A stretch of DNA of 64,000 nucleotides, taken from Aphrophora alni. Lineage: Eukaryota > Arthropoda > Insecta > Hemiptera > Aphrophoridae. The stretch's first letter is position 1. Each line of letters starts with the position of its first letter. The translations under genes were made by a program, and so were the position numbers. Below the pieces are notes generated by a model, which was given only the letters and a program-made list of their open reading frames with translations, had not been told where the DNA came from and made no database searches. The stretch covers positions 82,820,060 through 82,884,059 of the forward strand of contig OY740767.1 of assembly GCA_963513935.1 (NCBI GenBank), written 5' to 3'. This document shows, one piece after another, positions 49,395 through 60,025 of this stretch.

Positions 49395-49800
49395 CTCCTA
49401 GCCTTCGAATATTTAAGTAGTATTAGAGTTCGAAGAAAACAAGAGTTGGTCAAGACTATCTGATAGAAAAGATAAGATAGGGACTACATGAAGGAAAGTA
49501 GTTCAGCCTCGGGATTGACACAGGAACTGTGTGAAAATACGCTGATGATGAGTAAGTGCATTAATAATTTGAAATATATAAACTTACTTTTTGACTTTGG
49601 ACTGGTTAGTAAGTTTATTGGATGTTCTCAGTCCGTTAGTTGTAGGTGTGGTTACAACGCTGTTTCGCCAAACACAGTACTAACACGGATTTGTCTGGTA
49701 AAGAGTGTCAGAATCAGAAGAGAACAAGAGTTAGCCAAGAAAGACCCGATAAGTTAGGGCCTAGATGAAAATGAGGGATGGACTACATGGAGGAAAGTGT
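49395..49800. repeat. Dispersed repeat family B, copies 2 and 3 (tandem, inverted relative to the others)
   Basis: GAAAACAAGAGTTGGTCAAG (about 49434) and GAGAACAAGAGTTAGCCAAG (about 49720) are homologous. Each is followed by a GATAAG block and then GGGACTACATGAAGGAAAGT / TGGACTACATGGAGGAAAGT. The pair therefore forms a direct duplication about 290 bp apart. The minus-strand reading matches 43040-43121 and 55400-55540. The 89-codon frame starting at 49488 runs through this repeat and is not considered a gene. Confidence 0.65.
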
Positions 49801-49804
49801 AGAT

Positions 49805-52660
49805 CCAGCTAGTACACCTAGGGATTTGCCACACACGCTCACACACTAACTATAAATGTGCCCCTGAGGAGCGGTTTGTTGGGGTGGTTACCCCAAATAC
49901 GTATGTCAAGTTAGACCACAATGAATAAAAACTATTGCATATTGTAAAAATTGTTTGTCATCTCCCATATTTACACATAACCATGTAGATATTTTGACAA
50001 TTTTTTAAGTATTAAATAGTTTTAACATTTTGTTGTAAGGGTAAATAACTTGCCACATGCTCAATATTTTCAGCCATAACTCCAATTAATTTATACTAGA
50101 TTTTAATTACTCCTTTAGACATTTACCCGCCATAAATTTTTTCAGTTTTGTCAATCTGGTCTCCATACCCGTTCTTGAGATAATGCCTAAGAGACAAATA
50201 ATCAGAGTGTATTCACTTTTAAAAGAGTAATTTTCCTCACTATAGAGTGGAAACTTCAACAAGCGTCAACAACTTGATGTAAGACAATTGGCACTATTAC
50301 AACGCTTTTCATACTGTTTTGGTAAATTCTTTAGTTTAATAAAAACTAAAAAAAAAAAAAAAAGAAAGAAACTTTTAACGAGACCAGTGAACAAGTATCA
50401 AAGAAAGTGGATGTTAATGACGTTTATTTTGATTATTATTAGTGAACATTAAACATAATGGCAATACTTACATTTAAAGTTTCGAAATTATCTAACACCA
50501 AGCAATACCTTTATCTATATTATTAATCGACTTCTTGATAATTTATTCTTTAATTACACCGCAGTTTAACATATATATAGTCTATTTATCTTTATAGATC
50601 TAGAACTGGAGTAATTAAAATGCATAAAGATGTTCGTCTTTGTAGGCCTATAGTGTATGTTATAATAAAGCTATCGCAGGAAAGTATCTTCACCCAATTA
50701 GATGTTATTTAATAAATATTCACACGATTGTACGTCGTATCTATTCTACTAAACTTTGTAAATAATTCATGCTTTATCTTAGTTATAGGTTGCAGAGTTC
50801 TTGTCCTTTTGCCAACAGCTAATTTTGCATGAATTCTCTCCGTGAGAAATATCGATATAACTGACCGACGTATCGATTCTAGCGATTTATGATGCAATAA
50901 AATGAAAAACACATTCGCTCTTTTAGGTCTTTTGTCGTATAATAGTGTTTGTTTACAGCCAATACAATACTGATTTACGATATTGAAGGAGTAGTGGCAT
51001 TACCTTTATGTACGTTTTAAGTGAATATACACTTTTCTTAAACGTTTTCCCATATTTCACACCATGATCGCTTGCAATTGAAGGAGAATGTTGGTGAAAG
51101 GAAGCCTCAGAGGGCAAGGACAAAGTCTCGTCCTGAGGCGGCCTTGAGGGACGCAAGTCATCCATTACGACATGCGTCATTTTTTGTTCCATTGATTTTC
51201 TCACTATCGGGTTAATCATATTGTTCAGAAAGTGGCGTAATATCAAAACTTCCTCTTCTTATTACACTTGCTATGAAAATATATGATAATTTCAAATGGT
51301 CAGAATACCTAACAATCGTTCACATACCATCCGATGGGGTGAACGGTAATTAGGACGAAAATTATCATTTTGATTTGTTTGGATGGTGTCAGTTTTATTT
51401 TACTGTTAAAAAATGTATTTTATTTAGATTCAACGTATTTAAAAAAATAGTGTAACTACAATCGTCACGAGATTTTAACTGTTCCGTGATATTAAATATA
51501 ATTTACTCAATTACTGTTAATATATATTTAAATTGATACTGTCTAATAATTGCCATATACAAACCAGGCCTTATGTTTTATTGAACATAAATAATGTGTT
51601 GCTAGAAACAATAATTGACTAAGATAAATTAAAATATATTTGATTAGACCAATATTATTTAAGTTATTGTACAAGAATAGTCATTTGCAACATTTCATAA
51701 GCTTTTTTTTATATACACAATATATTTTAAAAATAAAGCCCTTAAATACTGTAGAATAAAGAGTAGATTAATTGTTGTCCATTGAATATGGCACGGCTTT
51801 AAACATTGACCTGTTTGTAATAAATCACGTCGAATTTTACAGTTATTTGTTATATTCAATTTTGTTTAATATTGAAGTATAATGAATAAATCGAACATTA
51901 ATGATAATATAAGTAGTTTTGATATAAAAGGAAATTACCCCACTCACGGTTTTCAGGAATCCGCGTTGTAGAAATATGAGATAGTTGATAGATTTATCTC
52001 TACAAACACTTAAGGAGAAGTCTTATTATATAAAATACACAAATTTATTGTCTATGGTTTTAATATAATAAACATGTATAATTATTACTAATATAAGATT
52101 TACTAGGGGCATTCAAGAAGATATTCTATTTATTTGAAGATAAATTTATGTTCGACCTTTTAAAATTTTAATTTGGATTTATAACAAGGTTATAACAAGG
52201 TTATAACAAAACTATATAAAAAATTTAAAAAGTGACTATTGCAAAAATATAGTGACACAATTATTGTGATCAGCATTTTAAAATATCGCATGACAAAATT
52301 GAGTTTCATAAAACATTTGTAAATAATTCACATTTTGGAACATCACATCCCATATTTTAATTGCCAAATGAAGGAGAACACGAATTTCCACCAAAACCAC
52401 TTTATTTGTGCAATACAAATATGAGATCACGTTTCAATGACTAAATCATCATCTTAAGTTGTTACATGCACATAATCTCTACTGGCATTGCAACCCCTCG
52501 ATTTGAATTTCACCAAATTGAAATTAAATAATTTTGGAGAATTATTACCCCTATTGTACTAAAATGTAAACTTTTGTAATTTTTTGAAAAATGTTAAGCA
52601 TGGTAAACGTTAAAAATAATTACCATTTAAACTAATGGAAATTTTAACAAAATAAATTCA
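49805..52660. other. AT-rich intergenic DNA with one GC-richer patch
   Basis: At 51080-51190 a GC-richer patch supports a minus-strand frame (DDLRPSRPPQDETLSLPSEA) within a 97-codon ORF (50953-51246). It has no signal peptide or known domain. At about 52181-52207 there are three copies of GGTTATAACAA-like 12-mers. Otherwise nothing is recognised. Confidence 0.4.
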
Positions 52661-52668
52661 TGGTGCAA

Positions 52669-53092
52669 AATGATATGCCACATGACCTTAATTTATAAAA
52701 ATTTTACTGTCCGAAAAAATCAATATTTTGCTAAACCAAAAATGACAGTAACTCAAAAATGTTTATCAGAAAGGTGTATTATATTCTACCTTATTTTCAC
52801 GTTTTCGAAAAAGAAGTCTATTTCTAACATTTATTTGAGTGAGAGCTCAAAATCTGTTTATATGCAGTTAAAAAAGTATATATATATATATATATATATA
52901 TATTAGTATTATTACTGGAAATAATAACCAATACATCATTGTATTAATGTAAAAATATATGTATTTTTCACGATGGATAAAATAAAGTACAACATAACAC
53001 ACCTCTCTATTAAACATTGTTGAGTACGACCATTTTATGATTTTCAAAATAATAATTTCATGGAAAATTTTATATCCATGTGGCATATCATT
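52669..53092. repeat. Diverged inverted repeat (fold-back element) with internal TA tract
   Basis: AAAATGATATGCCACATG at about 52667-52685 is inverted exactly near 53074-53092. Inside it, ACTCAAAAATGTTTATCAGA followed by AAGGTGTATTATATTCTACC (about 52750-52790) pairs with the inverse of 52970-53025 (ACTCAACAATGTTTAATAGA, then GAGGTGTGTTATGTTGTACT). A (TA)n tract at 52877-52903 lies in the loop. It is probably an old MITE. ORFs of 78 and 72 codons on opposite strands simply mirror this repeat. Confidence 0.7.
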
Positions 53093-53156
53093 TTAAAACA
53101 AAAACCCATCACAGATTAAGAATTGGTCAGTTTCATTTGAAAATTTGTAGAATATA

Positions 53157-53420
53157 CAGGGTGTTTACGAATCTTTGGTTTTGGTCCGGGATTTTGGAAA
53201 GGTTAAATAATTTTAAACAAAACTTTTCATCGAAAAATTTCTTTTAACAAGACCTCTTTAACATGAGACATCTTACACCATATTCTGACATTTTAAAGTT
53301 ATTGTCAAAAATTAAATTTCAGTTTGTAGTCGTTTTATTAAGATGATATGAAACACAGATATGTGATACATGATTTCATTTGTCTCTTGACTCTGATTGC
53401 CTTGCACGACAAAAACATTA
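53157..53420. repeat. Probable transposon end fragment
   Basis: ACAGGGTGTTTACGAATCTT at about 53157 has the CAGGGTGT-type start seen at many DNA-transposon termini. It is followed by AT-rich noncoding sequence. No matching inverted end or transposase was found nearby, so this is a weak call. Confidence 0.25.
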
Positions 53421-55399
53421 TTATATGACATTATTTTTACAACTATTTTACTTTTATAAATCAAACTGAAAATATTTTTCACTATTCAATTTTTATGCAA
53501 TTGATTTGTTTTAATTCATTCGGTCGTCCTTTTGTTAGTTTTCATCGTAATATAGTTAGTTATGAAATAATTTTTGCTTTGTAACATTTAAAACTAGTAT
53601 TAAACTAATATACAAAATTTTCATAAAATCTAATTGGTTGGAGTTAAAATGCAATATAAGAACAAGTATTGGAGAAAATCCAGTAAGATTTTAAGATGGC
53701 GAACGTTAAGTATGGCACCTACTCATGGCAATATATATGTATAAGTGGCCAGGTTGAGTTATTTCTATCACAATAATTTCAGTTAACGTACCAAATGCAG
53801 AAACAAATTCAGTAATCAATATTTTTCATTAAAAAATTTACAACCAATGTCAGATACGATATTCTATAGAAACATACATTTATATCTTTATATTTTCGAT
53901 ACATCCTATAAAATCAATATGGTCTCTAATTACATTCCTATCAAGGATAACTTTACAAATCTGTTAACAAGCGACAGACAAGGACCGATGATGAGGATGT
54001 CAAGAGGACAAAGGCTTCCGCGACCGTGTCCAATCCTTCTTCAAGAGGCCGTTGACAGGACTCCACAAAACACTCTATCATTGCCGGTTACACGCCTCAA
54101 CATGATAACCAGAATTAAGAGAAAATTGTTTGGAACTTGAGTAGGCCTAAATATTGATATTCCAAGAAATATCATATTAAGAATTTTATGTATTAATTAA
54201 AATTATTTTCTACAATGGATAATATGAAGCAATGCTTTTCAATTCTCGTGTTAAATTTAAATATTTATCTCAAGTACAGGTTTTATCATTAATTAAAACA
54301 ATCTTTAAAAAGTATCTGAAATAACTCGACAAATTAGACGAAAGTTGAGTAACGGTGTACATATTATAAATCTTTACCCACCTAAATTATAAACCATTTC
54401 CATTTCCTTAAGGTAAATAAAGTTTGTATAAATAAATAATACTCTTATTGTCTTTAACACTAACTTTACAATTCTACGTTTAATAAAAGCTTATATGTTT
54501 AAAGGTTTAAGTCATATTAATTTTACCAACAGTTTCAAGGAAATTACAAAGAAATAATCAGTGACACAATACACAGTAATTACTTAGCAGTTTCATTCGG
54601 CATGACCAGTAGGTTTTATTTTAAGTTCAATGTTGTCGTAGTCACATTTCTCTTTTAAAATACCAAATATAAGATGATTATCACACAGATGTTCAAGGTA
54701 GGATGTTGTGTTCTTTGATTCTTTTCGTAAAATTATCAATTCATCTTGAATGAGATATGTGTTCAGTAATCAACATCCTCGCAAGTAAATAAATAGATTG
54801 ACAAAAAAAAGAAAAAAATCAAGAAAATCTAAGTTTAAACATCTTAATACACATTTTTTGTAAATATATTCCTTACTTTAATAAATATTATTTAGCATAT
54901 ACCGATGTAAAACACAGACAAATTTTGCTACTACAATGGTCACAAACTTCATAAATTACGAGGGAGGTACATGTACTGTCAGAATTCATAAATACATCTT
55001 CAGTAATATTTCCTTTTTGGAGGTTTCAACAGTAGGATTTATTCCCTATCTCCTTTTAAGACTGAATGGAGTCGATCACAAAACACTATGAAGATGCGAA
55101 TTTGAAATTACGTTATAAAGCAGATACATTTTGAGTTTAATACAAATACGATAATTTTATGTCTCCTTCTATGTAGGGATTTAGTGGAAAACCACGTTGC
55201 TGAGACAAAATACCGAAACAAAGAATCCCTAAGACTGCTAGTTTTGTAGAGAAATTTTCACAACTAACTAATACGTGTAGAATAAATCCAATGAGTGTAA
55301 AGTTGCCTTAGTTCACTACCGTTTGTCGTCTAAATAAAATGTAAAACTCTTGGCCATCTTTTATAATATAATAAATACTGGTGTGGAAGTCCCGATGTA
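53421..55399. other. AT-rich intergenic DNA, no gene confirmed
   Basis: A GC-richer patch at 53975-54095 lies in a 97-codon plus frame (53847-54140). Its TPQNTLSLP stretch is faintly like PPQDETLSLP of the 51.1-kb patch on the other strand, which suggests related repeat fossils rather than a gene. Confidence 0.35.
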
Positions 55400-55540
55400 A
55401 CTATGTTGGATCTTACACCTTTCTTCATAAAGTCTTATGTTAGAACCTTCTCTTTTATCTTCCTTATCATTTCAACTTAACCAACTCTTATTATTTTCCG
55501 TCCCTGACACTATTAGAGTATTCGAAAACTAGGTGTCTTT
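55400..55540. repeat. Dispersed repeat family B, copy 4
   Basis: TTGGATCTTACACCTTTC, then AACTTAACCAACTCTTATTA and TTTTCCGTCCCTGACACTAT, then AGAGTATTCGAAAACTAGG. It aligns in the same orientation with 43040-43121 and inverted with 49395-49800. Confidence 0.6.
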
Positions 55541-57301
55541 ATGGGTTTTCTACTTTTTTTAAAGCGACGCTGTGTTTAAAAACATCTAAACAAAACATTA
55601 TGGATATTGTAGTTCTTATCATAGGCCTATACTAGGATATTGTGCTATCTAGGAAAGTAAGCGAAGTTATAATTAACCAATTGGAATATCAGGGTAATGT
55701 ATTAGGTAACCATTTATTATTTATAGGAAAACTAGCCATTATTTTTGTGATAGGATTATTTATTTTAGGAACTGATGATATTATTAATATATATATATAT
55801 AGATTTTACACTAATATTTTTAAAATATTATTATCGTGCAATAATAATATAAAATAAGTGCAATAATAATGAATATTTTTTTTTCTAAATCATCTAAATT
55901 GGTTGTTCTATTTCTTTAGTAATACATGAGTGAGGGTAAAATTGGGTAGTTAGTAGATTTATATATCACGTCAGCCTAATTGAATGTACCATTCAAGTAC
56001 CCGTGATTGCCAGAAATATAAATTGTTGAGTGTAAGTTGGGTTTGAGTGACGACTGTGGATTTGGTTGTTACAATAGAATAAATTAGCACTGATTATTAT
56101 GAATTATTTATTTTTTAGCAGTTATTCAAGTGACAAATCAATTCTGGAATGGCACAGCTTTGTGTTGCTTAATACTGAATCATGTATTACTTATTTCTGA
56201 ACTGCACAATTAACTTGTTCCGTTATTAACACGGAATTGCAAACTTACACAAATTGAAAATTCCTAACATCGCATTAAAATTCCATCACGGTTGACTGAT
56301 AAAAGAATTTATTAATCCATTTGATTAAGGAAATGTTCAAATTGAATTACCAGTCGATATTGGAATCGGAAACGCTAAACAGATAGTGATCTGAATTTAA
56401 TGGACAAGTTGACGACCTTGCTATAATTTCTTAGCCCTAGGACAACGTTCGACGGGAGTCAAATTCAAACCGGTTTCCGTCGACCTTTTTTAAATAAAAT
56501 CGATCAGTCTGTGACGTGATGACGGCTCCTGAAACATTAATAAGTTGAAAAAATAGTTATTTACCTAACAAAAGTAACAATAGCATAATCTGGCAAACAG
56601 ATAAAGTCAAGGTTCTTGTTATTATATACTTTAATTTCATTGTATAAAAAGTTGGCACGGTAAACGATTTCAACTTTATTATCCGTGTAATGAGGTGCTA
56701 CTGCCTGCTGCCTATTGTTGTCTGATGTTTATTTTGTTAAACTTGAACTTTGTATTGACGATAATGTCGGATTAAACGAGATAACAACTGCTATTAAATT
56801 ACGTCGAGAACATTCTAAATAGTATTTATGATATCTTTCTTAACTTTTTATTTTTATGTTTTAAAGCGATATTTTTATTTATTACTAAAGTACTTATTGC
56901 AGATTAAATCTATAAATTATTATTATAAAAGTGATTCAACTTCATATTTATCTACATAATATTAATTGAAAAATATTGTAATCATTATAAATACATAAAA
57001 TAATAATCCACTAGAAAACAGTACTACTAAACAATAGTGATTTTTATCTGGTTATTTAATAGTTTTAACTTTTATAATTGTGACCAAAATATATTATAGC
57101 TTTTCTATAATTCTCTAACATCAATAATTCTACTTTAGTATCAACAACCAAATCATACATAAATAAACCAATTTTTATCATATTTCTATTAACAAATAAC
57201 CAAACAATTGTGTTAAATGACTTATTGTCAAATAAAACTAAATCAATCGAGATTAATCTTTGTAAAATGAACAACAAAATGTACAAAAGTGCTTTTATAT
57301 T
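55541..57301. other. AT-rich intergenic DNA, no gene confirmed
   Basis: At about 56430-56545 (minus) a TGTTTCAG acceptor-like site precedes a 24-codon open stretch (TDRFYLKKVDGNRFEFDSRR) in a GC-richer patch. This could be an exon fragment, but no donor or partner exon is evident. The rest shows nothing. Confidence 0.35.
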
Positions 57302-59095
57302 CTGGTTAGTAGCTAACGTTAATAAAACTCACATGAAGTATTGTCAAGTTACCGTTAGTAGTTAACTTTATAAAAATGAACGTTAAGTACTTTTATATTC
57401 AAGTTAGTAGCAAACATTAACAAAATCCACATTAAGTACTGTCATATTCCCGTTAGTAACTAACGTTGTTAAAATGAACGTTAAGTACTTTTATATTCAA
57501 GTTAGTAGCTAACGTTAACAAAATACACATTAAGTACTATCATATTCCCGTTAGTAACTAACGTTGTTAAAATGAACGTTAAGTACTTTTATATTCAAGT
57601 TAGTAGCTAACGTTAACAAAATACACATTACAGCCTGTATGAAGTAACCTGTCTCCTGACCCTTCGACTACCTGGGACAGGCCCGGGCCATTCACGTCGC
57701 CCGCAGTTGTTTACCTAATTAGTCGCCTATAAGCTTCCCCACTAGCTTAAGTAACTTTTTTACCTAAATCATAATTTCCGAAATGTTATCAAATATTTGA
57801 AAAGTACATAAAAAAATAAGATCAACGACACTAAACAAGGGCAAATTTGTAATTTCATTGTCATATTGTTACATAAAACCAACTTTATTATTACAAGATT
57901 TAAACAGACTACTTCTATATTTCTTATTACCTCTATATTGTTAGTTTTTATCAAATTTGCCCTTGTTTAGTATCGTTGATCTTATTTTTTTATGTACTTT
58001 TCAAATATTTGATAACATTTCGGAAATTATGATTTAGGTAAAAAAGTTACTTAAGCTAGTGGGGAAGCTTATAGGCGACTAATTAGGTAAACAACTGCGG
58101 GCGACGTGAATGGCCCGGGCCTGTCCCAGGTAGTCGAAGGGTCAGGAGACAGGTTACTTCATACAGACTGTAAGTACTGTCATATTCCCGTTAGTAACTA
58201 ACGTTGTTAAAATGAACGTTAAGTACTTTTATATTCAAGTTAGTAGCTAACGTTAACAAAATACACATTAAGTACTGTCATATTCCCGTTAGTAACTAAC
58301 GTTGTTAAAATGAACGTTAAGTACTTTTATATTCAAGTTAGTAGCTAACGTTAACAAAATACACATTAAGTACTGTCATATTCCCGTTAGTAACTAACGT
58401 TGTTAAAATGAACGTTAAGTACTTTTATATTCAATTTAGTAGCTAACGTTAACAAAATACACATTAAGTACTGTCATATTCCCGTTAGTAACTAACGTTG
58501 TTAAAATGAACGTTAATTACTTTTATATTGAAGTTAGTAGCTAACGTAACAAAATACACATTAAGTACTGTCATATTCCCGTTAGTAACTAACGTTGTTA
58601 AAATGAACGTTAATTACTTTTATATTGAAGTTAGTAGCTAACGTAACAAAATACACATTAAGTACTGTCATATTCCCGTTAGTAACTAACGTTGTTAAAA
58701 TGAGCGTTAAGTACTTTTATATTCAAGTTAGTAGCTAACGTTAACAAAATCCACATTAAGTACTGTCATATTCCCGTTAGTAACTAACGTTGTTAAAATG
58801 AACGTTAAGTACTTTTATGTTCTAGTTAGTAGCTAACGTTATAAAATGAACGTTAGGTACTGTCATATTCCCGTTAGTAGCTAGCGTTATATAGGCTAAT
58901 TAACGTTAAATACTTTTATAATTAAGTTTGCAGCTAACGTTAACAAAATACACATTAAGTACTGTCATATTCCGGTTAGTAGCTAGCGTTATATATGCTA
59001 ATTAACGTTAAATACTTTTATATTCAAGTTTGTAGCTAACGTTAACAAAATGAACGCCAGCGTTAAATGCTTTTATTAAGTTAGTAACTACCGTT
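57302..59095. repeat. 98-bp satellite array built from two ~49-bp half-units
   Basis: Anchors CATATTCCCGTTAGTAACTA occur at 58181, 58279, 58377, 58475, 58572, 58669 and 58767, spaced 97-98 bp. Each unit has two related halves: GTTAGTAGCTAACGTTAACA with CACATTAAGTACTGTC, and GTTAGTAACTAACGTTGTTA with GAACGTTAAGTACTTTTA. GTTAGTAACTAAC is itself palindromic, so every unit carries several hairpins. Central copies are very similar and both edges are more diverged, the usual pattern of unequal crossing-over. The array is interrupted by the 57631-58170 transposon. No coding frame. Confidence 0.97.
57631..58170. mobile_element. 540-bp TA-flanked non-autonomous DNA transposon with 219-bp terminal inverted repeats
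   Basis: The left end CAGCCTGTATGAAGTAACCT and the inverted right end CAGTCTGTATGAAGTAACCT start two perfectly framed arms of 219 bp (57631-57849 and 57952-58170) that differ at about two positions. A 102-bp centre separates them. TA flanks both sides (57629-57630, 58171-58172), and the satellite reads continuously CACATTA/TAAGTACTG across the site, which proves insertion with a TA duplication. This fits a Tc1/mariner-type MITE. The arms carry a GC-rich block with CCCGGGCC. It has no transposase; the 61-codon frame inside spans the arm and loop and is spurious. Confidence 0.95.
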
Positions 59096-59860
59096 ATAAA
59101 AAAGTACGACTTAAACTGGAGACTATAAATTTATAAAGCTTAAGTGTCGACAGGGAAAATAAATATTGTGTGAAGCGTTCTAATTTGATCAAACCAAAAT
59201 GGCATTGTTGAAATACTTTACAAATTCCCAATATTGGTGAAATATTTGAAATAGTTGCTCAAAGCGAAGACAATAGAAGCAAGTTGACCACGTCGAGACG
59301 ATGTTGTAGTATTTCTATTTACAGACAACAGAAGAATCCAACTAAAGGATGAGATTGGAATTAACTGAACACAAAGCGATAGCTAACGGTTTATGAGAAC
59401 ACATTCTTCTGTCGACAGACCGTGACTTCTTCTATCTTATTTACGGAAACAATAATAAAATACGCTTGAACTTTACGCAAAGTTTCGGGAAATACACCGA
59501 CTTCTGCTGTCAATCAATAGTCTATTTTATTTTTGATCTAATTTGTGGCTAAGACTGTCATGTTTAAAAAATACAGTGTATTGAAATTAATAATTTGTTC
59601 TATATTACAAACAATAAATGTTAATAATAATAGTTATTTATGGAATCTGTGAAGATACAATAAATCAAATATCATAGTGGAACGAAATGTATCAAATTCA
59701 CAAATAACAAAGGTTCAGATTTAACACACAAACTTTTCATTGCGAAATAGGAGTAATATTATTAATATGGTTTAATCAGACATTTTTCATCGTTTAGGCA
59801 TATGTATATAAAAAGACTAATAGGTTTTTAGAGCATACATTAACTCTTGTTACTGTATCT
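59096..59860. other. Intergenic DNA, no gene seen
   Basis: A mildly GC-richer patch at 59260-59420 follows the satellite; nothing in it is recognisable. Confidence 0.4.
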
Positions 59861-60025
59861 AGGTTATGTTGGTGTTTTTCATTTTATGCTCTAAGTTTAT
59901 CATTTGACAACGAGAGTTGATTTATATTCTCGAAACGACGTGTTTAAATTTCATACGCACAAATGATGGCAAATGTTCGAGTAAACGATATTAATAATGA
60001 AAAATCCATCATTATTACACAACTT
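59861..60025. repeat. Dispersed repeat family A, copy 2
   Basis: Homologous in direct orientation to 4981-5150 (shared TATGTTGGTGTTTTTC-like, TTTATCATTTGACAACG and AAAATCCATCATTATT-like blocks). No ORF. Confidence 0.55.

Noticed and set aside
49488..49757. 89-codon plus-strand frame
   Set aside because: It runs through two copies of a dispersed noncoding repeat; the other copies of the family lack an equivalent frame.
56395..56500. GC-rich hairpin-like patch considered as a tRNA or snRNA
   Set aside because: Base pairing does not form a cloverleaf, and no conserved promoter boxes are present.
57769..57954. 61-codon minus-strand frame inside the 57.6-kb palindromic element
   Set aside because: It crosses one inverted arm and the loop, and its composition is that of AT-rich DNA with no domain.
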